A DNA stretch of 64,000 nucleotides from Brachycybe producta (lineage: Eukaryota; Arthropoda; Diplopoda; Playtdesmida; Andrognathidae), in assembly GCA_036925085.1 (NCBI GenBank), contig JAUPFP010000065.1:105001-169000 (forward strand). Direction: 5' to 3'. Numbering within the stretch: position 1 is the first letter of the stretch; the number at the start of each line of letters is the position of its first letter. Position numbers and translations under genes: made by a program. The notes below the pieces were generated by a model. It ran no database searches. It was not told the origin of the DNA and saw only the letters and a program-made list of their open reading frames with translations. This document shows, in pieces, positions 44,104 through 55,764 of the stretch.

Positions 44104-45384
44104 TCAATCTTCCCATTCCACCAGAGGAACGGCCACCAGCGGCGGCATGGCGGCTAAAACACCATTAGCCACTTCCACCACTGTTCCCGTGGAGATCCTA
44201 CCGTCGTCTGCCTTTTTAGGGGCATCAACACGGTACGAATCTCCAGAAAAAAATGCAGGGGAGAGATTACGGTCAGAAACTTCATCTGCAGACTTAACAA
44301 CAAGTCTGCAGCTGAACACTATGAATTTCTCCACCCAGTTCTCCCCGGGCAACCGCCATCTGTCCACAACAGACTGGTGGTGTCCTGTCCAGGGGTCTCT
44401 GGGCACCCAGTTTTTATTCTTCCGCACCAGGCCATCATCCCACTCCAGGGATCGGCCTGCTCTCTTCCACCAGGGAAGAGACACATAAAGTCCCTGTAGA
44501 TCCCTGGTGTCCACTGGTGCCTCAGAGGAAGCTTGCACCACCTCAGGTCCAAGATTATACCGGGGCTGAGGTGCTTCCTCTGCCTCAGAGTCGGTAGACT
44601 CACTAGCCAAGCCAGGCCGACTGGACAGTCCCGGAGGAACATTATTATCCTCCACCATCCTATCAGCCTGGGACTCAGCATCACTGGTCCCACTGAAGTT
44701 TGATGAGGTGTCAGAGCCACCAAGGCCATCTTCCTGACGAACTCCAAATGTGGGAACGTACAGCTTCAGGTTATCAACGTGAAACTGGTCCCGCACCTTC
44801 CGACCATACCCATCTATGAATTCTACATCGTAGACTAGGTCAGAAATCTGCCGGAAAACCGTACCCAGTTCAAGCTTGTAAGCGAAGTTCCACTTCTTGG
44901 CTTGGCCGACCTTCCCAGCAATATCCCTCATCCAGACCTTCATAAAAGCCTGGTACAGGGGTGGCTTCACCCGGCCAGTATCATACCGGCTCTTTTGCTT
45001 TGCCTGAATGGCCGCCAAATTTTGGCGAGCACGCTACTTCACGGCTTGCTGGTCAGGTAAGTCGCGGACCGGACCGTTAGGAAGGAGATTATCAATCTCC
45101 AACCTTAGTTCGCAGCCAAACAACAATTGGTACGAAGGCACTTCCGTGCACTCCTGCACCGCAGTGTTGTAGGCCCACACGGCGGGTTGCGATTTCTCAA
45201 ACCAATCGCGTTGGTCCTTGAGGGGATCAAAGTAACGCTTGATGGTCTCCATAAAGGTTTTATTCGTACGCTCCGTAAGCCCATTAGCTTGCAGATGGTA
45301 TGCCGTCGTGAAGTGCTGCGCTATATTATAGCACTCCCACAACTTTCGCAAAATCTTGCTACAGAACTGGTACCTACGATCCAA
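44104..45384 (-). pseudogene. copy C integrase core end, C-terminal domain and long tail
   Basis: TTAYHLQANGLTERTNKT carries the catalytic Glu (45384-45034 frame). The 45018-44104 frame has KKWNFAYKLELGTV, VYDVEFIDGYGRK and FHVDNLKLYVP (GPY/F-like), then about 200 residues that most gypsy integrases lack: acidic Ser-rich region, SLPWWKRAGRSLEWDD, KNKNWVPRDPWTGHHQSVVD and RLPGENWVEKF with several Trp. Stop at 44104-44106. The Trp-rich tail may be a chromatin-targeting or structural extension; inference only. Confidence 0.8.
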
Positions 45385-47692
45385 GATGAGAGTAGTCGGT
45401 GTGCCATAGCGTACCAGGTGAAGTAGTTCACCATAATCAACACATAGGTGACTTCACCCATGGACGCAGGGAACTGCCCAACAAAGTCCATTCCCCAGGC
45501 ATGAACTGGGTACTCAGGAACTATCGGTTGCAAGAATCCTTGAGCTCTTGTGAACTGTCGTACTCTCTGACACACCAAGCATGACTTAACATACTCCACC
45601 ATGTCACGTTTCATACCTAACCAGTAAAAACGAGTACATAACCGTTGGTATGTCTTGTACACTCCGAAGTGACCAGCTTTGGAGCTATCGTGCAACTTCC
45701 GCAAGCAGAAGGCTTGACACGACCTCGGCACAACCAACACAGTTCTAGTGCGATCCTGAATGGATTTGATGGCATACAACAGTTTGTCTGCCACCACGAA
45801 CTTGAACCTTAAGTTCGAGTCGGGGTCGGTGGAGAGCTCACGCTTCACCTTGTAGCACCAACTATCGTTGGCCTGCTCCATTACCCAATCCACCTCAGAC
45901 CGGATCCGGTAAATCACCTCACCCACGTTGGCTTCGACGTGTTCAGGCAACGAAGGATCGACAACTTCATTCACCAGATACCGACTCAAACAGTTCTAGT
46001 GCGATCCTGTATGGATTTGATGGCATACAACAACTTGTTGGCCACCACAAACTTCAACCGAAAGGTTCGAGTCGGGGTTGGTGAAGAGCTCAAGCCTCAC
46101 CTTGAAGCACCAATTGTCATTGGCCTGCTCCATAACCCAATCCACCTCGGACCAGACCCGGTAAATTACCTCACCCACATCAGCCTCAACATGTTCAGGC
46201 AAAGAAGGATCGTCAACTTCATCTACTGGATACCGACTCAAACAGTCGGCATCCTCATGGAGTTTCCCCTTCTTGAACTGAATCTTATACCGGTACTCCT
46301 GCAACTGCATTTGCCAATACCCCAACCTGCCCTGCAGGTTTTTGGCAGTCTGCAAATGACAGAGCGCATGGTGATCAGTTACGATCACAAAGTTCCGGTT
46401 AAAGATGTAAGGTCAAAATTTACCCACGGCAAACATGATCGCCAAGCACTAATGCTTGGTGACACTATATCGTGTTTCCGGTCTCTTCATGAGATAGCTA
46501 GCGTAGGCCAGAACCCGAGGAGCCTTGTCCTCAGGTAACTTCTGGTACACTATGACACCTGGACCGTACCCACTCGCATCGGTGTGAATTAATACCTCAC
46601 CATGTGGATCATACATCATGGTGAGCACCGGTGCTTCGGGTAAAAATGCCTTTAACCACTCGAATGCTAGACCACACTGCTCTGGCCAGTCAAAAGACGC
46701 ATCCTTCCTGGTCAGATCACGCAGTGGTCTTGCGACCTTGGCGAAGTCTTTAATGAACCTACAGTAGAAGCCGGCCAGTCCAAGAAAACTTTGGGCGGCA
46801 GTCACCATTGTAGGAACATTGAACTCTTCGACTACTCTCATGAGTCTCGGGTCGGCAGCAACTCCCTCAGCACTGACCATGTGACCGAGATATTTGACCT
46901 TGTCAAAACCGAAGAAACATTTCTTCGGCTGGAGTTTCAGCACCGCCCCTCGTAACAGTCTCAGGACAGTACTTAAGCATTCAAGAAACTGCTCAAAGGT
47001 GCTCAAAGATATCATCTAGGTACAGGAAGCAGCTCTCCCACTTATGTCTCGTCAACAAGAGGTCTAACGCTTTTTGCATTGTGGCAGGAGCATTGCAGAT
47101 TCCGAAAGGTATTTCTGAAACTCAAACAGACCTTGAGAGCAAATGAATGCTGTCTTCTCAATGTCCTGCTCCGCCATCCTGACCTGCCAGTAACCACTAG
47201 CGAGGTCCAGGGTTGCAAAATACTTTGCTCCAGCTAGCATATCGAGGGCATCATCGATGCGAGGTAGCGGGTACTAATCCGCCTTTGTCTGGGCGTTCAG
47301 TCTCCGATAGTCCACACAGAAACGAAAGCCACCATCCTTCTTGCGAACAAGTAGGATAGGGCTCGCGTAGGGACTATGTGAAGGTTGGATTACCCCTGCA
47401 TCCAACATCTTTGCTACCTCTTCTCGCTTGATCGCATGAGCCGCCGGAGCGGTTCTTCACAATCCTTCTCACACATGAGGTAACCCACCGGTATAAATTG
47501 TATGTTCGAAGAGCGGGGTTTCCCCAGCTCTGTGTAATCGAACACGAAATGATCTCGGCATTCCAGCAGGAACTCCTGAAGCTGTGCCACCTCTTCAGGC
47601 TTCAGACCAGGTCCGATTTTAAGGCACACTTTGAGAGGGGGTTTAACTTCCTCATTGAGGACCCGGCAACCTTTACCTGTAGCCCCTCTCAA
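45321..47692 (-). pseudogene. copy C RT, RNase H and integrase zinc domain
   Basis: Starts with a linker (KIGPGLKPEEVAQLQEFLLE), then a decayed RT N-terminus around 47414-47160 (SPYASPI, VDYR, LPRIDDALDMLAGAKYFATL readable across frames), the palm and thumb (47015-46449: PKKCFFGFDKVKYLGHMVSA), RNase H (HTDASGYG near 46590, VTDHHALCHLQTA near 46380), and the integrase HHCC site (LHDSSKAGHFGVYKTYQRL, CLVCQ). Contains a 251-bp tandem duplication between RNase H and the zinc domain. Frameshifts in every domain. Confidence 0.9.
45741..46242 (-). repeat. 251-bp tandem duplication within copy C pol
   Basis: 45741-45991 and 45992-46242 both run from AGTTCTAGTGCGATCCTG to CCGACTCAAAC. They encode the same segment (SRYPVDEVDDPSLPEHVEAD ... 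AIKSIQDRTRT) but differ at many positions, clearly more than recent copies would. Confidence 0.88.
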
Positions 47693-48788
47693 CTTAGGTG
47701 GAAGCCCCCATGGGTGGCCATCTCCATGAGTGGGTTCTCCCGTCTCAACGTAGATGGACCATCCAGTCCCATCACTAGGGCTGCCTCCACAGCTTGAGCT
47801 ATCACCACACCCTCCCCTATTTCTAGGGCAATGGGTACATCAGCGACATTCTCAAGCCAGATGTTGTAAGTGCCTGGGTCTGTGGCTTCGGCAATACCTG
47901 CCACCGCCAACAGACCACGACCGCCCAAGGCTTTCTGATGGGGCTCTATGAGAAGCAGCTGACCAGGGCCAGCATGCTCTACCAAGCTCACGGAAACTAC
48001 CTTCTGCACATGAGCTGGTAGCCATATGTTTTCCAACAGTCGCAGGAAACAACTTCCCCGCTCCTAATTGGAGAACTGGTCTCGGCGAGTGCGGGTGACA
48101 CAATGTCGTCCCACCCATCCACTTTTTCAGGATCTGCAGGCATACCTTCCGGTATCCCAAAAGGAGGGAGTAGCAGAGGCTCCACAGAATCGTGAAGCTT
48201 CGCCAGCACCTCCAACAACGAGTTCGGAAGTTGTACCGAAGTACCCTGCAAAGCCTGAACGGCCAGTGCGGCATGAAGAGCATCTGGATGTGCGGTACAA
48301 ATGTCTTCCCGGAAATATATTTTCCAGCTCACGACGTCCAACATTAACCCAAACCGAGAAGCCAGGTCAACACCTATGATGGCTTCTCCTTCACCCTCAC
48401 TGAGGAGAAGTTGGGTTCGTATGGACCTTCTGTGGATTGACATGTCCACATACGTGACTCCTATCTCTATGGAGTACCTGCTCATGCCCATCAGGTATGA
48501 GGGGAGGTTAACCTCTTGCACCGGTAACCCCATCTCCGGTGCCAGTTTAACGATGGCACACAATCGTTTCTGGCAACAGGTAGGACAGGTGGACAGATAC
48601 TCATGGTCCTGCCATACTATGGGTACAAGACCCGTGCTACACGGCACCACCTGGCTTCTGCCAGGTGTGACCCTAGCAACCTGTCTTTGGGCCGTAGCCT
48701 TTGGACAATCCTTCTTCAAGTGACCCATTTGGTCGCACTTGTAGCAAAGACCTAGTTGCTTCCGGGTGGGACATCCACCTCCAGCCAT
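47690..48788 (-). pseudogene. copy C zinc knuckle and protease region, active site deleted
   Basis: Frame 48788-47997 opens with the knuckle CYKCDQMGHLKKDCP, then HEYLSTCPTCCQKRLCAIVK, then the protease from EMGLPVQEVNLPSYLMGMSR and AIIGVDLASRFGLML. The segment holding DTGAxVSVLS in copies B and D is absent: deletion joins the pre-protease linker to the region just after the active site. Last part 48036-47689 continues as the pre-RT linker. Inactive protease. Confidence 0.88.
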
Positions 48789-50390
48789 TTAGCCAACCCC
48801 AGACAGTGCTACTGTGGACTTATTTCCACCCTGGCTCTGCCACCTAGTTTTATTACCGTTCTTTCCTCCGGTCTTGGCAGTCGCTCCATCTGCGTGGGAT
48901 GGAGCAGTCGCCTTCGCACCCGAAGGGTTGGAGTAAGACATAGCAGAGCCTTTGGGCTGTGCCACAGCACCAGAGGCCTTGACCGTAGTCTTGGTCTCTG
49001 GTACGGTCAAGGTATGGGCAGGCAACTCACCCGCTGTCAGCATGTCGGCCTCGACCAACATTGCCTCAGCGGTGAATGAACTCACCGTTTTGGCCTTCGA
49101 TCCCCAGAGCGGTCTGAGGATCGCCGGCTGCAGTTTTTTTTTAAATCGGAGGAGTCAACAGGACTCATCCTCATTAAGAGAAACTCGTTCTGCTAGCTCA
49201 GTAAAGCGCCAATAGAATGCCTGGAGTGAATTGGTCGGCCCCTGCACCATTGTTTTGAACAGATTGAAACAGGCCTGAGCCTGATTCTTGGTCCCGAAAT
49301 GCTGGAACATGGCCTCCTTTAGCTCTGGTCAGGTCAGGTCTGGCTGAAACTCCACCAAACTGGCGTAGTATTCTTCAGTCGGGCCGTCGAGCAGGTGCAT
49401 AAAGCTGTACCTGGCCTCGTCCGTCCAGCGCTGAGCCCTAGCCTTGGCTTCGAACTGTCAGAGAAAAGGCGTCATGTCCTCCCGTCCATCATACCGAATA
49501 AACGAGTGGACTGGGCTGAAAAACCCGAACGCCTGGATCTCCGACGGGACGGCCGGAGCAGACGTCCATGGTGTGATACTTACCAGTCCTAAGTGCGCTG
49601 CACCGGTTTCCCAAAGTCTCAGCATAAGGCTCAGCATCCGAGGGTTCCACCAGGTGGACCCTCGGTTGCTGAACGGCCGGAGAAACTCCCTGACCAACTC
49701 CCGCAGGAGCGGTCCAAGTTCCTCCAGGAGGTATCCGCCCGGACGAAACCTGCGGCACCTTCCTCCATACACCTCCCAGGTGCACAGGCAACAGTGTGAA
49801 CTGCGGTTGCACTTCCTGGATCCAATGGATCCCCTGGGGCAGACGTCCCTGCAACCGCAGGACATCAATCCCCCTGGCAACAGCAAGGAGTTGTTCCTCA
49901 GACATTGAGGTCAAAAATGACTCTGTGCCCTGCGGACTACCCAACAGAGTCCCCACCGCCTCACTTAAGAGTCCCCCACCGTGTCCAACTGGACTGGTGG
50001 CAGTGAAGGCCAGGACACCGGCCAAAGGCCGCGTGCCTGTCTCTGCTGGGGTCCTCACAACCCCTTCACCACCATCCAACAGTGTTCCATCGGAGACAAT
50101 GCCTCCACGGTGTGATTGCACCATTACAAAGTCTCCATACGGAGGTTCGGTCCGTAGGGGCACCCCCTATGGCACCTTTGTCTCCAGAACCCTCATGTTC
50201 GTTCCCGCTAACAACAACCAAACCCGGTTGCTGCCCCGCTGGCTGAATACCATGGCCAAAGGTGCGGGAACGCAACTCCAATCCCTAGCGTACACCGTTA
50301 CCCCAACCTACCATCGGGGAATACGGGGTTCAAGCCAATTTCCACCATGCGAACACGCGCAGAAACGGCCACCAATTGTAGGTGAGAGAA
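48789..50390 (-). pseudogene. copy C gag
   Basis: Frames 50163-49489 and 49886-49458 carry the N-terminal half (SEEQLLAVARGIDVLRLQGR; FGFFSPVHSFIRYDGREDM), which aligns with copy B and D gag. The gag core at 49440-49140 is readable only across stops. The C-terminal basic Gly/Lys/Ser region is at 49085-48789. The start codon is unclear; about 50280 is possible. Confidence 0.75.
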
Positions 50391-50394
50391 TCTA

Positions 50395-51425
50395 CCGTGA
50401 AATCCGGTGAATTCACAGACCAAAGTCCAGAAATCACCGTCAAACAACAGTAGAACCGTACCAAACCAAAGTTTCACAGACAAATGTCCGTGTCCCACGG
50501 TAACTGTATGGTTAGAGTCTCTTTTCACCATCTTCGAACAGAGATTCACAGACAATGGTCTGTAAACCACTGTCTACTAGCGGTGAAACTACCTTTTTAC
50601 CGTGTTCGCCCGGTGATGCATGGACAAAAGTCCGCAATACATCGTCAAACACCGGTAAAACCGTAAACAACCACAGTATCACGGACAACGGTCCGTGTCC
50701 CACGGTTAGATTTATGGTTGGAGTAGCTTTCACTGTCCTCGAACGGAGATACACCGACAACGGTCCGTAATCTATCGTCCACCAACGGTGAAACTCCCTT
50801 TTTACCGTGTTTGAACGGCGATACACGGACAAAAATACGTATTCCACCGTCTACTAACGGTAAAATTAACTTTTCACCATGTTCGACCGGTGATACATGA
50901 ACAAAAGTCCACAATCCTCCATCTACTAACGGTAAAATAGCCTTATTACTGTGTTCTACCAGTCCTGCACGGTCAACCACCGGGCCCACTGTCCTACTTA
51001 CAGATAACCTAGGGCTTTCTCCGGTAACCACCGCAGTATCACGGACAAACCGTCTGTGTCCCACGGTCCTTTACCGGACTACTATGCCCTAAGCTGTTTT
51101 CCACCGTAGTACCGTGGACAAACGTCCATGCCCTACAGGTGGACTCACGACTCCGGTTTACCAACCCTGACCGTGAACCGGTTTCTACCGTAGTTCCACG
51201 GACAACGGTCCGTGCCCTACGGTATACTACCGGTAAAGTTGGCCGTAGATTGGGTTCAACCGTAGTCCCACGGACAAATGTCCGTGCCCTACGGTTTACT
51301 ACCGATCTACCGGTAAAGTCGACGGTCAACACTGTTTTCTGCCGCTGTACCATGAACAAAGTCCATGCCCGGCAGCATCAAACAGTTTCACGATCTTTCG
51401 ACCATCAAGAGCAGCAGCGGTGGCA
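50395..51425 (-). repeat. copy C leader: about thirteen hairpin repeats
   Basis: Dyads GGACnnnnGTCC or variants at about 50413, 50475, 50548, 50618, 50683, 50753, 50826, 50897, 51042, 51115, 51197, 51269 and 51353, mostly 63-82 bp apart, bracketed by CCACGGT/ACCGTGG-like sequence. Nearly twice the copy number in B and D. Several units have lost full pairing. Confidence 0.85.
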
Positions 51426-51428
51426 CTA

Positions 51429-51444
51429 CCCGGCACCTCCACCA
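51429..51444 (-). other. copy C primer binding site
   Basis: Minus strand TGGTGGAGGTGCCGGG, two bases inside the LTR, exactly complementary to CCCGGCACCTCCACCA, the usual 3' end of metazoan tRNA-Ala. Confidence 0.7.
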
Positions 51445-51446
51445 AT

Positions 51447-52219
51447 TGTAACGACCCGACATGGTCGCTACAATGACCCCAGCAAAACTTCCCCGTCTTA
51501 CCGAATCCTTGACTCCCTTGGGCCGAGGTCGAAGCGCGGACTGCCCGCTCTTGTCCATCCGGTCCCTGGGTGACGCCGGTCGGAAGTCTCCGCACGCCGC
51601 AAGTTGCCGGACGAAAGACCGACGAACACGATGTAGAATCCACGGTAGATTCCTGATGAATCCTGCCATGGAACCGCACGCAAAAAACCGGCCGACATGA
51701 CGATGGACATGACGGGAACAGGACGGTGGAATAACAGAGAAACCCCACCGGCAGCCGCCACCCTCCCCGTGGTAACTTCCCCAATTATAAGTATAAATAA
51801 AGAAACGGACACACAGTGTGTATAAAAGAATAAAAGATATAATTTATTCACAGAACAGACAATGAATAAATAGACATCACTCTATCAATGCAATAGTAAA
51901 CCTCTTGGCTACTCCAGCCAGGAGAAGAGGTGGTAAGCACCCACACAACACAAAAAGATGAAGATAATGGCAGCCATCTTGGACGCCATTAATCCAGAGC
52001 ACCAACAATCACATCCACACCTCATTCAAGGGTTCTACACACTGTCCAGAATATAATGATCGCCACCATTATATACCCCCCAGGCTGCTCCACCTGGGAG
52101 AGGACAGTGACCCTTGCTGGCCATTTTGTCGTCTGCCTGGCAGCCTCCTATAGGCGCGCCTAGCAGACGACACAGGGATTTAGTATTGCTCCACACAGGA
52201 GCAAAACTGGGTCGTCACA
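51447..52219 (-). mobile_element. copy C 5' LTR (C/E subfamily)
   Basis: 773 bp. Minus strand begins TGTGACGACCCAGTTTTGCTCC-type sequence, has TATATAAT at 52075-52068 and AATAAA at 51848-51843, and ends CATGTCGGGTCGTTACA. Contains the inverted pair CTCCTGGCTGG/CCAGCCAGGAG. Flanked by ATAA outside. Confidence 0.92.
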
Positions 52220-52499
52220 ATAAGAGAACATTGTGTTTTTTCTTAATGTCCCATTTATGGTATTTTCGTTTTTTTTATGTTCTTGACTCGGTTATGATGT
52301 TGTCTCAGGTGCACCACGTGGTCGACAGTTATTTTGAAGTCATGTGGTCCCGGTGAAGTTATTGAAGTCGTTGCCAATATGCAAATATTGGTGGCCATGT
52401 TGAAAAAATTAAAGTTGTGAGATTTTTGTAGGTTTGGTTGAGTTTATGTGATATCTGAGAGTGTTTTAGAGGAGTTGTTGATGTTGTGGGTTATTTATT

Positions 52500-54190
52500 C
52501 CTTGGGTGTTCCTTTTATCCCCTCCCCCACCTCTTGACAACTGCCCTCTCCTTCTTCAGGAGGTGGTGCTGTGGCGGTCGGGAGCTGGCACTGGAAGAGG
52601 GATCTCACAAATCTGTCCCCCTAATCGGATTAGTGCAAACTCAGTTCCATTTTCGGTAATGACATCCGCCTCAGGCACCTCCTTCTTGGTGTCGTAATCG
52701 GTAATCGATTCTCCAAACTGCTTGATGGTGATCTTCTTCGGTTGGCTTCACTCGCGGAGAAAATGACCCAACTTCCCACAATTTTAACATGTTGACTTGC
52801 TCCTGTCAAACATGTGTGGTGTCTTGTTGGGTGTCTCTCACAGGGTGTCGTTCCAGGTTGGTCGCTGCAGTTTGGTTAGGCCATTTGTCTTGCCTAGAAC
52901 GATGGGTGTTGTCCTTAGAGCTGGTGTTTGCCGCCCGTTCGTTGTCGGTCTTGGATGCTCCTTTACCAGCATGTGGACTAACTGCTGTTTCAGGTCCCAT
53001 TGGCTATTTATTCAAGGAATGCAAAACCACCTCCATGTTGATGACGACATTTGCAAAGTCCTTGAACGATGTGGTTGGTGCATGATGAACGGTGCTCTGG
53101 ATGGTTAGATGTAGAGTGCGGCGCAACTAACTTATATGCAGCTGGTCATTCAGATGCGGGTAAACTCGGTCGCTGAGTGCCATGCACTTCCAAATGAAGG
53201 CTTGTGTACTCTCGCCTTCTGTTTCGAGCATCTCTGTGTACTGCTTCTCCAAGATGGCTAGTTCGTTAGGTTTTCCGAATGTGTCCACCATCTGTACTCA
53301 GCGCAGTCCAAGGAATGCCTCGACATTCGTATCTCAGTCTGCTCAGAGGCACTCAGTGAGATACTCCTTCTTGTGATGGAAAGTCCAGTAGTACAGGTGG
53401 GCCACTTCCTCGATTTTTTCCAGGAAGAGACGGAAACCTGTGAATCCATTGAATTTTTGGATTGAGTTGTGAATCCATTGAATTTTTGGATTGAGTTGGC
53501 TCGGTGGCAACCACTGTACTTCTTATAGAAGTCATCAACTGAGTTCTCCTTGGGGGCAGGCCTGCAGTTGCCATCTTGAACGTTGGACATCCCACCATGC
53601 TGCCGCTTGCGGTGGAAATCATGGCACATAAACTGAGCTTGATCTTGCTGTTATTCTGGGGGTGCTGACTGACAACCACTACGTGCAGCCTGGACAAGAA
53701 AGTGAAGAGTCAGCATGTGTCATATTCGGTAGTGCGCATGGTTGTTCTGCACGCTCCCCTCTACGGTGTGGACCATCTGCCGGGTCTCGACACGATTGTT
53801 TGTATGCTCGTGGAGTGTACAGCCAGTCAGCGTGGCACGGTAGATGGTGTGGCGTGTAATATCTGTTGTGTTAATTGTAACGCATTCCATGGTGCTCTTC
53901 ATAGCCATAATAGGGGGTTGAAGAGGCGTCAGTCATTACGGTGTTGATGCACGCATGTTGGTTGCTATGTAGTCGGTGCAATCTGATCGGCGAGTACATT
54001 GGTGAGGGTGGACATTTGCATTGCTAGCACATCCACATGCAGCCAGACATCGTCAAGGCTGCGGCCGATCGGTTGTGGCAGTGTTGTTGCATCGGCAATG
54101 ATGGGCACATCCTGCAGATCCTCGTGAGAGCCCCGGTGATCAGACAGGGTATCAGTGGATTTGTGTGTAGCAGCTATGATTGGTGATGCA
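52500..54190 (-). pseudogene. gag remnant of another LTR retroelement
   Basis: Minus strand, shifting frames: TLSDHRGSHEDLQDVPIIAD near 54140 and SLDDVWLHVDVLAMQMSTLT near 54040, then a gag core with IQKFNG (53480), KQYTEMLETEGESTQAFIWK and CMALSDRVYPHLNDQ (about 53170-53230), a basic linker, and CxNCGKLGHFLRE (52760-52790), a CCHC knuckle with one stop. Not the B-E family: no close sequence match to their gag. Decayed by stops and a local duplication (ATTGAATTTTTGGATTGAGTT twice, 53448-53500). Confidence 0.55.
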
Positions 54191-54502
54191 GCATGTATTT
54201 TATTGTTATTTTACTGTATTTTAATTGAGCAATTATGAGGCGATTTCTTGCAAGTTTAGTAACACCATATAGAAACACTTATTTGTCTTCTTGTCGTCTG
54301 CTCACAACAACAAGATGGCGGTGTATCTAGACTTTTAATAAAAAATAGACACTGGAAAAAAAAATAATGGATTGTTTCAGGAAAGTTTTTAATTTCTCAT
54401 TTTTAACAATAATAGACCTTGCTGCGATCTACAGTATTTGCCCTCTGGTGTAAACTTTCTCATTAACCAAGTTTTTAATTTCCACTCGCAGACTAATTAT
54501 AT

Positions 54503-54551
54503 GCCATCTTTGTGTGATTAATAAAGTCATTGTTAATCACACAAAGATGGC
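54503..54551. repeat. perfect 19-bp inverted repeat
   Basis: GCCATCTTTGTGTGATTAA (54503-54521) and its exact complement (54533-54551) with an 11-base loop. Isolated hairpin; possibly the centre of a small fold-back element. Confidence 0.9.
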
Positions 54552-54559
54552 GTCTATTG

Positions 54560-55497
54560 TGACCAGTATTTTTTGTTGAAATTTTAAATGAATCACTGTG
54601 ATTAAATAAAAGAAAGCAAAAAAATAAAATATAAAAGTCAAACTTACATTGTTTTATGATGTAAAAGGACAGATAACTAACATGAAACCTACAAAAAGAA
54701 ACAAAAAAAATGATTTTACCACATGCGCAAATTAATGTACTAAAACTCCTAGACATTAAAGAAAGAGTTGTACCACCAGTGTGGAAATTACCTATTTTCA
54801 GAGCGAGTTTTGAATCTTTATTACTATTTAGATCAATACATGTTTAATATGTGAGCACATGCACAATGTACATGCGCAGGCACGCATGTGTGTGAGTGGC
54901 ACTTGCATACATACTGTATATTAACATGTGTCCAAATGCAAAATGTGTGCATACACATGCATTTATTTTTACTAGTTTGCATGTAAACATGGGTGCATTA
55001 CCGTAGACAACGAATAGGGGTAAACCTTAGCCCATGCACATGTATATGGGTAGACGGCGCATGAGCCACAGCAGCTGCTAAATGACAGTGGAGCCAAGAT
55101 GACTCATCAGTTTATATCATGAATGTCATGTTGAGTGTTGCCAATAGTTACGTGACAAGGCCAGCTGTTGGCATAGCTTTGGTTAATTTGAATTTTAAAA
55201 TAGGAGCGCTGCACTTTATTTTTGTACGATTTAAAACCCACTCTTCAGAATTAATTATTCTAACACTGCATTCCTATTGGCCAACTCAAATTGACTGAAG
55301 CTATCGCCAACAACTGCCACGTGACAAGTACCCTGCGTCATTTGATCCCAAGGTTATTCCAGGCGCTCCATCTACCTCTTAGATCTACGGCGTAGTTATT
55401 CATACAGTATATGCAGATCCACAGTTGTGAATACAGTGGCAGGTGATTATGCAACTGGGCAGCTGAGGACAGTATAAATGTAGTCAGTAGCTATAGT
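54560..55497. other. non-coding, alternating purine-pyrimidine tract
   Basis: Rich in CATGCACA/TGTGTG-like alternation at about 54850-54990. No gene. ACGTGACAAG occurs at 55151 and 55320. Confidence 0.4.
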
Positions 55498-55541
55498 AGA
55501 AAGATCAGAGAATTTTCTTGTGAAAATTCTCTGATCTTTCT
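55498..55541. repeat. perfect 20-bp hairpin with 4-base loop
   Basis: AGAAAGATCAGAGAATTTTC pairs exactly with 55522-55541 across TTGT. Tight loop and full pairing make it a candidate hairpin in RNA or a cruciform. Confidence 0.9.
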
Positions 55542-55764
55542 TTCTTTCACTAATATAAGTGCGACACTGACGATATGTGATTTCTGCTAGTCGTTGACTC
55601 ACATACCTTTCTCTCTCGTATGGTTACCATACAATGAGGAACGTTGGAAAGTCAAAAGTAGGCAGATGGCAACGAATGACCTATGGCTTCCTGCAAAAAA
55701 TTGTAACGACCCGACTGGGCGCTACAATAACTACGGCAAGTTTTCCCCAACTTACCGTCGCTTG

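Larger units (their letters stand above)
42229..52219 (-). mobile_element. gypsy LTR retrotransposon, copy C
   Basis: 9.99-kb minus-strand element flanked by ATAA (42225-42228 and 52220-52223). From its 5' end: LTR 51447-52219, primer site, leader with about 13 hairpin units, gag, zinc knuckle/protease, RT/RNase H, integrase with extended tail, accessory ORF, 3' LTR 42229-42833. The LTRs differ at many positions (8 in the first 62 bases), so the insertion is old. It is full of frameshifts, has lost the protease active site and the U3 end of the 3' LTR with the polypurine tract, and carries an internal 251-bp duplication. Confidence 0.93.
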
